Below are positions 34,655 through 45,274 of a DNA stretch of 64,000 nt, in pieces. The stretch is from NCBI GenBank assembly GCA_036275915.1, contig DASUCV010000023.1, positions 58,792-122,791 on the forward strand. The letters are read 5' to 3'. Source of the stretch: Candidatus Polarisedimenticolaceae bacterium. Its GTDB lineage: Bacteria; Acidobacteriota; Polarisedimenticolia; Polarisedimenticolales; DASRJG01. The notes under the pieces are model-generated. The model was not told the origin of the DNA, made no database searches, and saw only the letters and a list, made by a program, of their open reading frames with translations. Numbering within the stretch: the stretch's first letter is position 1; every line of letters starts with the position of its first letter. A program made the position numbers and the translations under genes.

Positions 34655-35526
34655 GCCGACGCTCCGGCTCCGGCGGTCGTGTAATCGTAGAAACCCCGGC
34701 CGCTCTTCTTGCCGAGCCAGCCCGCCTCGACGTACTTCCGGAGGAGCGGGCACGGCCGGTACTTGGCCTCGCCGAGCCCCTCGTGGAGCACCTCGAGGAT
34801 ATAGAGGCAGGTGTCGAGCCCGATGAAATCCGCAAGCGTGAGCGGGCCCATCGGGTGGTTCATGCCGAGCTTCATGATCGTGTCGATCGACGCGGCGTCG
34901 GCGACACCCTCGTGGAGGCAGAAGATCGCCTCGTTGATGAGCGGCATGAGGACGCGGTTGCTGACGAAGCCCGGGAAATCACGGCAGAAGACCGGCGTCT
35001 TGCCCATCGTCTCGGCGAGGACCTTCGTCGTCGCGGCGGTCTCGTCGGTCGTCTGGAGGCCGCGGATGACCTCGACGAGCTTCATGACCGGCACCGGGTT
35101 CATGAAGTGCATCCCGATCACCTTCTCCGGACGCTTCGTCGCCGCCGCGATGCGCGTGATGGGGAGCGACGAGGTGTTCGTCGCGAGGATCGCCTTGGGC
35201 TTCACGATCTTGTCGAGCGCCCCGAAGAGCTCGAGCTTGACGTCGAGCTTCTCGACCGCCGCCTCGACGACGAAGTCGCAGTCGGCGAGATCCTCGAGCC
35301 GCGTCGTGCCGGAGATCTTCTCGAGTGTCGCGTCCTTCTCGGCGCCGGTCATCTTCCCCTTGTCCACGCCGCGCTGGAGGTTCTTCGCGATCGTCTCGAG
35401 GCCCTTCTGGACGAAGCGTTCCTCGATGTCGCGCATGGTGACCGCGATCCCCGCCGCCGCGGCGACGTGCGCGATCCCGTTCCCCATCTGTCCGGCGCCG
35501 ATGACGCCGAGCCGTTCGATCTTCAT
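34651..35526 (-). CDS. hbd: 3-hydroxybutyryl-CoA dehydrogenase
   Basis: A 291-aa NAD(P)-dependent 3-hydroxyacyl-CoA dehydrogenase acting in beta-oxidation or butyrate/PHB metabolism. It shows the Rossmann motif [29 protein letters not shown], the active-site histidine in [25 protein letters not shown], and the C-terminal [17 protein letters not shown]...GRGFYDY. The length is that of stand-alone Hbd. The ATG overlaps the thiolase TGA (ATGA). Confidence 0.95.
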   Translation of the reverse strand: MKIERLGVIGAGQMGNGIAHVAAAAGIAVTMRDIEERFVQKGLETIAKNLQRGVDKGKMTGAEKDATLEKISGTTRLEDLADCDFVVEAAVEKLDVKLELFGALDKIVKPKAILATNTSSLPITRIAAATKRPEKVIGMHFMNPVPVMKLVEVIRGLQTTDETAATTKVLAETMGKTPVFCRDFPGFVSNRVLMPLINEAIFCLHEGVADAASIDTIMKLGMNHPMGPLTLADFIGLDTCLYILEVLHEGLGEAKYRPCPLLRKYVEAGWLGKKSGRGFYDYTTAGAGASA

Positions 35527-36704
35527 GAGAGCCTCCTGATCGCCATGCCGACGGCGTTTCCGCCGCCGAGGCACAGCGCCGCGATCCCCTTCTCTTCCTT
35601 GCGATCCTCGAGCGCGTGCAGGAGCGTCGTCAGGATCCTGGCCCCCGAGGCGCCGATCGGATGCCCGAGCGCAACCGCGCCGCCGCGCACGTTGTGCTTC
35701 TTCGGGTTCAATTCGAGCACGCGCTGGAGCGCGACCTGCTGCACCGAGAACGCCTCGTTGAACTCGTAGAGGTCGACGGCGTCCGCCGTCCAGCCGGTCT
35801 TCTCCCAGAGCATGCGGACCGCTTTCTCGGGCGCCATCATCACGAGCTCCGGCGCGAGCCCCGACGACGCGTAGGCGACGATCTCCGCGCGCGGCGTCAG
35901 GCCGAGCTTCTTCGCCGTCGCCTTCGACGTGACGACCACCGCCGAGGCGCCGTCGTTCACGCCGGGCGCGTTCCCTGCGGTCACGGTGCCATCCTTCTTG
36001 AACGCCGGCTTGAGCGCGCGGAGCGCCTCGATCGTCGAATCGCGGCGCGGGCCCTCGTCGGTGTCGACGATCGTCGCGCCCTTCTTCCCGGGGACCTCGA
36101 CCGGGACGATCTCGCGCTTGAACATCCCCGCGTCGATCGCCGCGACCGCCTTCTGGTGGCTCTCGAGCGCCCACTGGTCCTGGTCGGCGCGCGTCACCTT
36201 CCAACGCTCCGCGACGACCTCGCCGGTGTTCCCCATGTGGTAGTCGTTGTACGCGTCCCACAGTCCGTCGTGGATCATCGCGTCGAGGACGGTCTGGTTG
36301 CCCATGCGGAAGCCGGCGCGCGCGTTCTTGAGCAGGTACGGCGTGTTCGACATCGACTCCATGCCGCCCGCGACGACGATCTCCGCGTCGCCGCACTTCA
36401 CCGCTTGCGCCGCGAGGACGACCGCCTTCAATCCCGACCCGCACACCTTGTTGACGGTGAGCGCCGGCACGGTGTCCGGGATCCCGCCGAAGATCGCCGC
36501 CTGGCGCGCGGGGTTCTGGCCGAGCCCCGCGCCGACGACGTTCCCCATGATCACTTCGTCGACCTGCTCGGGCGAAAGGCCCGCCCGCGCGACCGCTTCG
36601 CGTACCGCGATGGCGCCGAGGCGCGTCGCGGGAATCGAGGAGAGGGCGCCCAAGAACCTGCCGATGGGCGTGCGAACGGCGCTCACGAGGACGGGGTTGT
36701 CCAT
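35523..36704 (-). CDS. Acetyl-CoA acetyltransferase (thiolase)
   Basis: A 393-aa thiolase condensing or cleaving acetyl-CoA and acetoacetyl-CoA. It has the nucleophilic Cys88 ([12 protein letters not shown]), the NEAF motif ([10 protein letters not shown]), [11 protein letters not shown] (His) and the C-terminal [12 protein letters not shown] (second Cys). With hbd in one operon it forms the first two steps of a C4 acyl-CoA pathway or the end of beta-oxidation. An SD (AGGAGG) precedes the ATG. Confidence 0.95.
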   Translation of the reverse strand: MDNPVLVSAVRTPIGRFLGALSSIPATRLGAIAVREAVARAGLSPEQVDEVIMGNVVGAGLGQNPARQAAIFGGIPDTVPALTVNKVCGSGLKAVVLAAQAVKCGDAEIVVAGGMESMSNTPYLLKNARAGFRMGNQTVLDAMIHDGLWDAYNDYHMGNTGEVVAERWKVTRADQDQWALESHQKAVAAIDAGMFKREIVPVEVPGKKGATIVDTDEGPRRDSTIEALRALKPAFKKDGTVTAGNAPGVNDGASAVVVTSKATAKKLGLTPRAEIVAYASSGLAPELVMMAPEKAVRMLWEKTGWTADAVDLYEFNEAFSVQQVALQRVLELNPKKHNVRGGAVALGHPIGASGARILTTLLHALEDRKEEKGIAALCLGGGNAVGMAIRRLS

Positions 36705-36726
36705 GAAGGACCTCCTGGAGCGCGAA

Positions 36727-36732
36727 ATTCTA
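36727..36732 (-). promoter_or_regulatory. Putative extended -10 of the thiolase operon
   Basis: TGCTAGAAT on the minus strand, 22 nt before the ATG and upstream of the SD. Confidence 0.45.
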
Positions 36733-36746
36733 GCAGCCGGTGCTCG

Positions 36747-38081
36747 TCAGGCCAGGCGGCCGGAGATCTCGGCGAGGCGCCGGAAGCGAGCGGCCAAATC
36801 GGCCGTGAGCGCTCCGTCGGCGGCGCGCCAGCGCCAGTTGCCGTCGACGATGCCGGGAGTGTTCATGCGCGCGGCCGACTCGAGACCGAGGAGGTCCTGG
36901 AGCGGGACGATCGCGAGATCGGCGACCGAGGTCATCGCGACGCGGACGAGCGTCCACGCGATCTCGTCCGCCGTCCCGCCCACGTAGTCGAGCACGCGCC
37001 GCCGCGCGCGCTCGTCCTGCGCCATGAGCCACCCGCGCGCCGTGTCGTTGTCGTGCGTGCCGGTGTAGACGACGGTGTCCTTGACGAGGCGGTGAGGCGC
37101 ATGCTCGGACGCCGGATCGTCGAAGCCGAACTGGAGCACGCGCATCCCCGGAAGGCCGAGGGCGCGGCGGAGCTCGACGACGTCCTCCGTGATCACGCCG
37201 AGGTCCTCGGCGACGAACGGCATCGATCCGAGCGCGGCGCGGGCCGCCTCGAAGAGCGAGAGGCCGGGCCCGGTCTCCCACGCGCCGTCGGCCGCCGTCT
37301 TGGCCGAGGCGGGCACCGACCAGTAGCCCGCGAACCCGCGGAAGTGATCGAGCCGGAGCGCGTCGTGGAGGGCGAGCCCGTGACGGAGGCGCGCGATCCA
37401 CCACGCGTAGCCGGTCTCGCGCGCACGATCCCATCGATAGAGCGGATTCCCCCAGAGCTGTCCCGTCGACGAGAAGTAATCGGGCGGAACGCCGGCGACG
37501 CGAAGCGGCGCGCCCTCGGCGTCGAGCATGAAGAGATCCTGGTGCGCCCACACGTCCGCCGAGTCCTGCGCCATGTAGATCGGCACGTCGCCGAGGATCG
37601 CGATCCCGCGCCCTTTCGCCTCCTCGCGGAGGGCCCGCCACTGCGCGAAGAAGACATACTGGAGGCGCCGGTGGCGCGCGATCGCGTCCCCGAGCTCCCC
37701 GCGCGCCGCGTCGAGCGCTGCGGGCTCGCGCCGCCGGATCTCCGCCGGCCACGCCATCCACGGCACGCCGGGGTGGCGCTCCTTGAGCGCGGCGAAGAGG
37801 CTCCAGTCGTCGAGCCAGAACGCGTGCTCGCGCTCGAAGGCGGCGAGCCGCTCGGCGTCGACCGACGCCTGATCGCCGAACCAGCCGGGGTCGCCCGCGA
37901 ACGCGGAGAGCGTGTTGTAAGGCGAGCCGCCAGGCCCCGGCGGTCCGAGCGGCAGCACCTGCCAGACGCCGGCGCCGGCTTCCTGCGCCCACGCGAGGAA
38001 CGAGCGGACCGGTTCGGCGAGCGATCCATCGCCCTTGGCGAGCGACGTGGGGTGGACGAGGACGCCGGCGCGGCGCTCCAT
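36747..38081 (-). CDS. malQ: 4-alpha-glucanotransferase (amylomaltase)
   Basis: A 444-aa GH77 enzyme transferring alpha-1,4-glucan chains, used in glycogen or maltodextrin metabolism. It shows GVWQVLPLGPPGPGGSPYN, FFAQWRALREEAKGRGI, DVPIYMAQDSADVW, the nucleophile in LRLDHFRGF, the acid/base Glu in PFVAEDLG, and YTGTHDNDTARGW. It is shorter than the E. coli enzyme but comparable to compact bacterial amylomaltases. It is downstream of HIT and murA in one minus-strand unit, with its ATG adjoining the HIT stop. Confidence 0.93.
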   Translation of the reverse strand: MERRAGVLVHPTSLAKGDGSLAEPVRSFLAWAQEAGAGVWQVLPLGPPGPGGSPYNTLSAFAGDPGWFGDQASVDAERLAAFEREHAFWLDDWSLFAALKERHPGVPWMAWPAEIRRREPAALDAARGELGDAIARHRRLQYVFFAQWRALREEAKGRGIAILGDVPIYMAQDSADVWAHQDLFMLDAEGAPLRVAGVPPDYFSSTGQLWGNPLYRWDRARETGYAWWIARLRHGLALHDALRLDHFRGFAGYWSVPASAKTAADGAWETGPGLSLFEAARAALGSMPFVAEDLGVITEDVVELRRALGLPGMRVLQFGFDDPASEHAPHRLVKDTVVYTGTHDNDTARGWLMAQDERARRRVLDYVGGTADEIAWTLVRVAMTSVADLAIVPLQDLLGLESAARMNTPGIVDGNWRWRAADGALTADLAARFRRLAEISGRLA

Positions 38082-38426
38082 CTATCCGGGAGGCCAGGTC
38101 ATCGGCCTGCCGCCGAGGACGTGGAGATGGAAATGGAGGACCGTCTGCCCGGCTGCGGGGCCGACGTTCGTCACGACGCGGTAGCCGTTCGCTCGGCCCT
38201 CCTTCGCGGCGACCTCCTTCGCGACGAGCATCAGGCGTCCCAGGAGATGCGCGTCTTCCGCCGTTCCGTGATCGAGAGAAACGATGTGCCGCTTCGGGAT
38301 CACGAGGACGTGCGTCGGAGCCTGCGGGTCGAGGTCGCGGAAGGCGACGACCTCGTCGTCCTCGTGGACGACGGTCGACGGGACCTCCTTGGCCGCGATG
38401 CGGCAGAAGATGCATGACGTCGTCAT
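38082..38426 (-). CDS. HIT-family nucleotide hydrolase
   Basis: A 114-aa protein of the Hint/PKCI subgroup. It has CIFCRIAAKEVPS, VVAFRDLDPQAPTHVLVIPKRH and the histidine triad HFHLHVLGG. Such proteins hydrolyse AMP-lysine or purine nucleoside phosphoramidates; the cellular role is unclear. ATG overlaps the murA TGA (ATGA). Confidence 0.92.
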   Translation of the reverse strand: MTTSCIFCRIAAKEVPSTVVHEDDEVVAFRDLDPQAPTHVLVIPKRHIVSLDHGTAEDAHLLGRLMLVAKEVAAKEGRANGYRVVTNVGPAAGQTVLHFHLHVLGGRPMTWPPG

Positions 38427-39676
38427 CGGATCCTCTCGATCGACGCGCCGAGAGCCGAGAGCTTCGTCTCCATCGACTCGTACCCGCGGTCGAGATGGTA
38501 GGCGCGATCGACGACCGTCGCGCCATTGGCGGCGAGGCCGGCGAGGACGAGGCATGCCGAGGCGCGGAGATCGGTCGCCATGACCTGCGCGCCGGTGAGG
38601 CGCGTCGGCCCCACCACCACCGCCGAGCGGCCGTCGATCCGGATGTCGGCGCCCATGCGCTGCAGCTCCCCGACGTGCATGAAGCGGCGCTCGAAGATCG
38701 TCTCGGCGATGAGCGCAGCGCCCGTCGCCTGCGTCATGAGCGTCATGTACTGCGCCTGCATGTCGGTGGGGAATCCTGGATGCGGGCTCGTTCTGAGGTC
38801 GCGCGCGACGAGGCGCTCGGGGCGCTTGACGCGCAGGGCGTCGCCGGCCGGCTCGACCCGCACCCCGGCGGCGTCGAGCTGTTGGAGCACCGCCTCGAGG
38901 TGGTCGGCCCGGGCGCCCGCGACCTCGACCGACTCGCCGACGAGCGCACCGGCGCACAAGTAGGTCGACGCCTCGATGCGATCGGGGATCACGCGGTGCG
39001 TCGCGCCGTGGAGCGGCCTCCCGCCCTCGACGACGATGTCGCCGCTCCCCGCGCCCTTGACCTCCGCCCCCATCGCGTTCAAGAGGTCGGCGAGGTCGAC
39101 GATCTCGGGCTCCCGCGCGCAGTTACTGAGATGCGTCGTCCCTTCGGCGAGCGTCGCCGCCATCATCAGGTTCTCGGTCCCGGTGACGGTCTTGAACGGA
39201 AAGGTGATCGCGGCGCCATGAAGCCGGTACGCCTGCGCCTCCACATAACCGTGCTCGATCGTGATCGACGCCCCCATCTTCTGGAGGCCGTCGATGTGGA
39301 GGTTGATCGGGCGCTCGCCGATCGCGCAGCCTCCGGGGAGCGACACCCGCGCCTTGCCGTAGCGCGCGACGAGCGGGCCGAGCACGAGGACCGACGCCCG
39401 CATCGTCTTGACGAGATCGTACGGCGCCTCGAACGATTGCAGCTTCCGGACATGGACGGTCGCCGTCCCGCCGCCGCCGTCGGAAACGTCCGCCCCGAGC
39501 TGCTCGAGCACGCGGAGCATCGTGCGGACGTCGCGCACGCGCGGGAGGTTGGCGACCTCGACCGGTTGATCGGTGAGGAGCGTCGCCGCGAGGGCCGGGA
39601 GGGCCGCGTTCTTCGCCCCGGCCACCTGGACACGCCCGGCGAGGCTGCGTCCGCCGACGATTCTGAGCTTGTCCAT
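38423..39676 (-). CDS. murA: UDP-N-acetylglucosamine 1-carboxyvinyltransferase
   Basis: A 417-aa enzyme of the first committed peptidoglycan step (PEP transfer to UDP-GlcNAc). [14 protein letters not shown] with the catalytic Lys is near the N-terminus, and [16 protein letters not shown] carries the active-site cysteine near residue 116 that fosfomycin alkylates. The rest has the EPT repeats up to [17 protein letters not shown] at 39693-39688 is a possible -10 just before the ATG. It is divergent to serS. Confidence 0.95.
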   Translation of the reverse strand: MDKLRIVGGRSLAGRVQVAGAKNAALPALAATLLTDQPVEVANLPRVRDVRTMLRVLEQLGADVSDGGGGTATVHVRKLQSFEAPYDLVKTMRASVLVLGPLVARYGKARVSLPGGCAIGERPINLHIDGLQKMGASITIEHGYVEAQAYRLHGAAITFPFKTVTGTENLMMAATLAEGTTHLSNCAREPEIVDLADLLNAMGAEVKGAGSGDIVVEGGRPLHGATHRVIPDRIEASTYLCAGALVGESVEVAGARADHLEAVLQQLDAAGVRVEPAGDALRVKRPERLVARDLRTSPHPGFPTDMQAQYMTLMTQATGAALIAETIFERRFMHVGELQRMGADIRIDGRSAVVVGPTRLTGAQVMATDLRASACLVLAGLAANGATVVDRAYHLDRGYESMETKLSALGASIERIR

Positions 39677-39707
39677 CGAAGGCGCGGATCATAGCATCGC
39701 GACTTGC

Positions 39708-39713
39708 TAGAAT
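39708..39713 (+). promoter_or_regulatory. Putative extended -10 of serS
   Basis: TGCTAGAAT in the 83-bp murA/serS divergent region, about 46 nt before the serS ATG. The -35 is weak. Confidence 0.42.
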
Positions 39714-39759
39714 TCCCGCTTGCACGGCCCGATTTCCCCGTGCACGGAGCCCCCGAGCG

Positions 39760-41055
<1,296 letters not shown>

Positions 41056-41088
41056 TCCAGCCGCCTTGAAATCGCATCGGACACGTTG

Positions 41089-41118
41089 AAAGCCCGGCAC
41101 TTCTCACACCGGGCTTTT
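41089..41118 (+). terminator. Rho-independent terminator after serS
   Basis: A 9-bp stem AAAGCCCGG/CCGGGCTTT with an 11-nt loop, followed by a T-run, about 34 bp past the serS stop. Further downstream (41119-41357) no gene is seen. An ACTGTCC/GGACAGT inverted repeat (41128-41146) touches a TAGAAT hexamer (41146-41151), a possible promoter/operator with a long leader. Confidence 0.7.
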
Positions 41119-41357
41119 CTCATCCGAACTGTCCGGGGAGGACAGTAGAATCCGACCAGCTTGGAAACCCCGTCAGTACCTGAGCGACGGAGCAGAGGTC
41201 ACGATGAAGACGTCAGAACTTCCACGTCCGGCGAGCACGTGATCGACGACCCGCGCCCAGTCCGACAGCATCCGAAGGATCGCACGAGGTCGGTGGTGGC
41301 GGACGCAGACGTCTGTCGCGTACTTGAGGACTGCCACGAAAGGGGCCGGGGAGCAAC

Positions 41358-41870
41358 ATGAGAGTTCGCATTCTGATTGCGCTCGCAATCGTCGCGTTCT
41401 CGACGCTTTGCGTAGCGGCAGACGACGCGGCGATTCTCGCGGATTTCAAGGCGTTCGCTGCGAAGGAGGCACCGCGGATCCAGAGCGAGTTCTCTTCGCT
41501 CCTGACGAGAGCCGGACGTAGAAGTGGAATGCTCGTTGGTCGCATCATGGTGATCGGCGGCTTCGACGGGATGTTGACGCGCTACGCAATTGATCTAAGG
41601 CGAACCGACAGCCTCGTGTCACCGTTCGTCGGGACCATCGAGATCTACGGGCGGTCCTTCGGCGATCGTGCGGGAGAGATCTATGTCGAGCTGACGCCTT
41701 ACCGTGTGACGTATGCCCAGCAGGAGGGGAAGTGGGTAATCGACTCTGATAGTGCGACGCCGAACGCCGCAATGGTCCACGGCAAAGAGAAGCGACAAAC
41801 GCTCTCGCAAGACTGGCTCCCCTACGCCTCCGGCGAAACGGACACACCGCCCGGTCCGCTACCTGAATAA
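41358..41870 (+). CDS. Exported hypothetical protein in the tRNA-Ser insertion
   Basis: A 170-aa protein with a clear signal peptide (MRVRILIALAIVAFSTLCVAA). The mature part starts DDAAILADFKAFAAKEAPRIQ and contains YAIDLRRTDSLVSPFVGTIEIYG, EIYVELTPYRVTYAQQEGKWVID, which looks like a small alpha/beta domain of the nuclear-transport-factor-2 or DUF type, but no family is recognised. Codon use is visibly less GC-rich than in its neighbours. It is the only gene inside the insertion. Confidence 0.6.
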   Translation: MRVRILIALAIVAFSTLCVAADDAAILADFKAFAAKEAPRIQSEFSSLLTRAGRRSGMLVGRIMVIGGFDGMLTRYAIDLRRTDSLVSPFVGTIEIYGRSFGDRAGEIYVELTPYRVTYAQQEGKWVIDSDSATPNAAMVHGKEKRQTLSQDWLPYASGETDTPPGPLPE

Positions 41871-41956
41871 CCCCCCGCACGGGCGCCACACCGCCGAATT
41901 TGCCTCCGCGGCAACTGCTACACTCGCCGCGACTTCCGCCTCATAGCCTGGCATTC

Positions 41957-42046
41957 GGAGGGGTGGGAGAGTGGTTTAATCCAGCCGCCTTGAAAGCGGC
42001 CGCGCCCGCGAGGGCGCCGCGGGTTCGAATCCCGCCCCCTCCGCCA
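41957..42046 (+). tRNA. tRNA-Ser(TGA)
   Basis: A 90-nt class II tRNA with acceptor GGAGGGG/CCCCTCC, anticodon loop with TGA, a long variable arm, T-loop GGTTCGAATCC and encoded CCA. Its first 39 nt are duplicated at the end of serS. The next gene on the other strand ends on the base after the CCA. Confidence 0.96.
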
Positions 42047-42415
42047 CTACAGCAGATCCATCACCGTGAACTTCGAGATCTTGTCGTCCGTGAACTCGAG
42101 GATCATGTAGTGCGATCCGCTCTGGAACTCCAGGTCGATTCTCACTTTGCGCTGAGCGTCAGGTCCCTTCACCTCAGCCTGATGCGCGGCCACGAACGCC
42201 CCGGCCGCATCAGTGACCTTTCCCCAGTAGCCTTTGAGAAACTTGACGTTCGCGGCGTCGTCGCCGACCAGGAGCTGCGCGGCTTCTTCAAATTTCGATG
42301 CGCCGGCCAGCGTGGCAAATTTCGATGCCGCGGCCTTAGCGTCATCCGGCGAGAGAGCCAGCGCCGGTGCGACAGAGATCGCGAAAGCGACCAAGCCGAT
42401 TCCGATCAATCTCAT
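42047..42415 (-). CDS. Small exported hypothetical protein
   Basis: A 122-aa protein. Signal peptide MRLIGIGLVAFAISVAPALALS, then an alpha-helical region (KAAASKFATLAGASKFEEAAQLL) and a beta-rich end (VRIDLEFQSGSHYMILEFTDDKISKFTVMDLL). The layout (helices, then a curved sheet) is like DUF3887/NTF2-type small exported proteins; this is a guess. Its TAG directly abuts the tRNA-Ser CCA on the opposite strand. Confidence 0.6.
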   Translation of the reverse strand: MRLIGIGLVAFAISVAPALALSPDDAKAAASKFATLAGASKFEEAAQLLVGDDAANVKFLKGYWGKVTDAAGAFVAAHQAEVKGPDAQRKVRIDLEFQSGSHYMILEFTDDKISKFTVMDLL

Positions 42416-42477
42416 GGGTTACCTCTGTGATGCTGTCGGAATCGTACTGCCGGACTGAGCGCTACTTCAATGTCCGG

Positions 42478-43245
42478 CTACCACTTCGGACTCGCCAGCT
42501 CGATCCGCCAGATCGGCCCGCCGAAGTAGAGCGGGAGCTCGGCCTTCAGGAACGCCGGCGCGTTGTCGTCGAGGATCCACACGTGAAGATCGGGCGGCTG
42601 CTTGCCGACGATCGGCGCGAGCGCTCCCTTGATCCCCGGGATGTCGACCTTGAGGACGTAATGGATCGCCGTGCGGGCGAGATCACCCGTGGTGAACTTC
42701 TCGCGGCCGACGGTCGAGACCTGGAGCGTCACCATCATCGGCTTAGGTGACGCCGTCACGTACGAGAACGACTTGAGCGGTGTCTCGGGGCCGACGTTCT
42801 TGAGCATCGCGAGGACAAGACCGTTCGCGAGATCCGGAGACGTCTTGAAGTGATCTGAATCGGTCTTCGGTTTCCCGTCACCGTCGGTGTAGTGGACTTC
42901 GGCTTTGCCGTTCGCCGCGTCGATCGAGAGATCGACGCTCCGTGGGAAGGTCGGGCCCTTCTGGACGAGATGGTCGCTGATCAGCTGGAAGTGACCGTTC
43001 TCGCTCCAGACCGCTGTCTCCTCGTGAAGCGAGCCGTCCCTGAAGCGGAAGCTCAGCCTCGTCGTGACGCGATGCCCCTTCGCGACCTGGACGAGATCGC
43101 CGTCGGCGATCGCCTTGCCGTCGAGGTCGCGGAGAACGAGGAAGCCGTGGACGAGACCTTCGACATGGCGCACCGCGACCGGCTCCGCTGCGATCGAGCG
43201 CCACGAGGCGATGGCGATCACGAGCAGCGCGACACGACGGAGCAT
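42478..43245 (-). CDS. Exported hypothetical protein
   Basis: A 255-aa protein. The signal peptide (LRRVALLVIAIASWRSIA) is followed by a beta-rich domain with HGFLVLRDLDGKAIADGDLVQ, VTTRLSFRFRDGSLHEETAVW, YVLKVDIPGIKG and PPDLHVWILDDNAPAFLKAELPLYFGGPIWRIEL. The pattern of a lipid-like cargo-binding or DUF3108-like sheet is suggested but not certain. It has its own start, separated by 21 bp from the upstream methyltransferase stop. Confidence 0.6.
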   Translation of the reverse strand: MLRRVALLVIAIASWRSIAAEPVAVRHVEGLVHGFLVLRDLDGKAIADGDLVQVAKGHRVTTRLSFRFRDGSLHEETAVWSENGHFQLISDHLVQKGPTFPRSVDLSIDAANGKAEVHYTDGDGKPKTDSDHFKTSPDLANGLVLAMLKNVGPETPLKSFSYVTASPKPMMVTLQVSTVGREKFTTGDLARTAIHYVLKVDIPGIKGALAPIVGKQPPDLHVWILDDNAPAFLKAELPLYFGGPIWRIELASPKW

Positions 43246-43266
43246 CCTTCGATTATCTGGGCGACC

Positions 43267-44010
43267 TCAGGCGCGCGCTATGAGCGTGAGCCGTTCCTCC
43301 TGCTCCGGATCGGAGGCGGTGGGCCAGACACGCTCGACGCTCGCGAAGCCGCCGCGGCGCGCGCGCTCGATGATCTCCTCGACCGATTGCCCCCATTCCG
43401 TGATCGTCGCGACCCGGCGCTCGAAGAGACCGCTCGTGCCGCTCGGCGCGAACGAGACGATCTTGAGCGTCGAGCGCCGCGACGACGGCTCCCAGATGCA
43501 CGCGAGGATCAGCGTCTTCCCATCGCGCTCCTGCACGCTCTGGCTCTCGAGCATCGTCAGTCCCATGCACGTGATCGCGTCGACGACGGCGAGTCCTCCC
43601 GGACGGAGATGGCGACGCATCGACGCGAAAGCCTTCTCCCATTGATCGAGATGATCGAGATGGTTGAGCACGTCGCAGACGCTCACGACCCCGTCGAACG
43701 TCGCCCCGAGATCCAGCGCGGTCAGATCGCCCGTCGTCCAGGTGACCTCGTTTTTCCGGTCCTTCGCCTTCGCCGCCTCGATCATCGCCGGCGAGAGATC
43801 CACGCCGGTCACGCGGTAGCCGGCTGCGGCGAGGTGCAGCGCGAGCGTTCCCGTTCCGCACCCGGCATCGAGGATCGCGGCTGAAGAAGCAATACCGTTT
43901 TCCTTCAGGAGACCAATCAGCCGGCCGCCGCGTGTCCCGGCCCACCAATCCCAGCCGTGGGCGTCGTAGTGCCGGGAGATGCCTTCGTACGAGTCCGAGC
44001 GCTGGTTCAA
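43267..44010 (-). CDS. Class I SAM-dependent methyltransferase
   Basis: A 247-aa protein. The motif I AAILDAGCGTGTLALHLAAAGY is followed by VTGVDLSPAMIEAAKAK, FDGVVSVCDVLNHL and HLRPGGLAVVDA, a complete Methyltransf_11/25 core. The substrate is unknown. The start is TTG at 44010, which overlaps the TGA of the upstream TPR gene (TTGA). The in-frame sequence upstream of it is only the TPR gene read in another frame. Confidence 0.82.
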   Translation of the reverse strand: MNQRSDSYEGISRHYDAHGWDWWAGTRGGRLIGLLKENGIASSAAILDAGCGTGTLALHLAAAGYRVTGVDLSPAMIEAAKAKDRKNEVTWTTGDLTALDLGATFDGVVSVCDVLNHLDHLDQWEKAFASMRRHLRPGGLAVVDAITCMGLTMLESQSVQERDGKTLILACIWEPSSRRSTLKIVSFAPSGTSGLFERRVATITEWGQSVEEIIERARRGGFASVERVWPTASDPEQEERLTLIARA

Positions 44011-45077
44011 TGGAGCACGTACTTGCGAACGTAGGCGTCCATGTCGAGCTTGGGATTGCGAAGCATCAGCACGATATCGGGAGAGTAACGCGCACCAATT
44101 TCGTAGACCACGAACTCCCTCAAGAGCAAGTCGTCGAGAAGGGGAAGGAGCCGGTCGAGCTCGGGGTCCGTGCCTTTTCCGTTGCCGTGCTCGAGGTGAA
44201 CCTTGTACGCCACCAGGAGATTGAGCATGCACTCGATGTCTTCTTCCCCGGTCCAACCCTTCTTTGTGCTTCGGTGCGCGGCGGCGTACTCGGGTTCTCC
44301 CAGCCAAACCGCTTTGCAGGCCGCCCAGCGATACCAGTGCGCGTATTCCTCCCCCGGAGCATCTCCCGGCACATAACTCACGATGACGTCGTTCTCCTTA
44401 CGAACGTAGGCCTTCGGTCGAAATGCCGGGGCGTGCCGCGCGATCCCAAACTCCGCTGCGAGGGCCAGGGTCGACTCGTCGTGCGGCCGCAGCGCGAGGG
44501 CGCGTGTCCATGCTGCGATCGCGTCGTCCTTCTTGCCGAGCCTGGCGAGCTCACGTCCCACCGAGGTGTATCCGGCGTGGTCGTCAGGGTTGAGCTTGAT
44601 CGCTTGGCGGTACTCGGAGAGCGCCTTCTCGCGTTCGCCAAGGCCGGAGTACGTGTCACCGAGATGGAGATGGGCGAGATAGCTGTCGGGGAATTTTCTC
44701 AGGACTTCGAAGTAGTCCTCGCGCGCAGCCTGGTAGTCCTTCTTTTCGTAGGCCGAGTCTGCAGCCTCCAGAGCGGCGGCCTCCGCCGGTGGGACGGGAA
44801 GCTCGATGAGCGACACGGCTCCGCCCGCTCTCCTGATGTAGGGGTGCACGAGGCCTTTCGAGTGCTCCGGCCAGAAGGCGTCCGCAAACTCCTCCGGCCC
44901 CATGTTCTTCAGCGCCGACGTCAGCTTTGCGTCGTATTCGACATCCGACTTTTCCTCGATCTTGAAGAAGTCCGTCGGGCCTGGACCCTTGGGCTTGGGA
45001 TTCGTCTCCCCCGCCCGCGCCGGAGGTATCGCCGCGGCGATCACGGCGAGGATTGGTCCGGCAACTCGGCGCATCAT
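44007..45077 (-). CDS. Exported TPR-repeat protein
   Basis: A 356-aa protein. Signal peptide MMRRVAGPILAVIAAAIPPARA, then three tetratricopeptide units (AALEAADSAYEKKDYQAAREDYFEVL, YLAHLHLGDTYSGLGEREKA, AGYTSVGRELARLGKKDDAIAAWTRAL) and a C-terminal region of unknown fold containing GWTGEEDIECMLNLLVAYKVHL. It probably mediates protein interaction in the periplasm. It is transcribed ahead of the methyltransferase. Confidence 0.75.
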   Translation of the reverse strand: MMRRVAGPILAVIAAAIPPARAGETNPKPKGPGPTDFFKIEEKSDVEYDAKLTSALKNMGPEEFADAFWPEHSKGLVHPYIRRAGGAVSLIELPVPPAEAAALEAADSAYEKKDYQAAREDYFEVLRKFPDSYLAHLHLGDTYSGLGEREKALSEYRQAIKLNPDDHAGYTSVGRELARLGKKDDAIAAWTRALALRPHDESTLALAAEFGIARHAPAFRPKAYVRKENDVIVSYVPGDAPGEEYAHWYRWAACKAVWLGEPEYAAAHRSTKKGWTGEEDIECMLNLLVAYKVHLEHGNGKGTDPELDRLLPLLDDLLLREFVVYEIGARYSPDIVLMLRNPKLDMDAYVRKYVLH

Positions 45078-45163
45078 CGAGCGGATCCTAACCTCGAAGG
45101 CGGGTTTGACGTCTGGAGTAGAATCCCCCGCTTCATCGGCTTTCTTGATGGGGACACGTCTCC

Positions 45164-45257
45164 GGTGAGGTGCCGGAGTGGCTGAACGGGACGGTTTGCT
45201 AAACCGTTGAACGGGCTTACACCCGTTCCGAGGGTTCGAATCCCTCCCTCACCGCCA
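45164..45257 (+). tRNA. tRNA-Ser(GCT)
   Basis: A 94-nt class II tRNA with acceptor GGTGAGG/CCTCACC, anticodon loop TTGCTAA (GCT), a long variable arm (GAACGGGCTTACACCCGTTC), T-loop GGTTCGAATCC and encoded CCA. It ends 17 bp before glnS and may be part of its transcript. Confidence 0.96.
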
Positions 45258-45274
45258 ATCAGGGGACGAGTGCC

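Noticed and set aside
41161..41357. Short coding frames between the serS terminator and the exported hypothetical gene
   Set aside because: They lack SD signals and recognisable sequence; left as leader or non-coding.
42449..42478. GCCGGAC/GTCCGGC inverted repeat downstream of the exported protein at 42478 as a terminator
   Set aside because: The stem is 7 bp with a 16-nt loop and no T-run; too weak to call.
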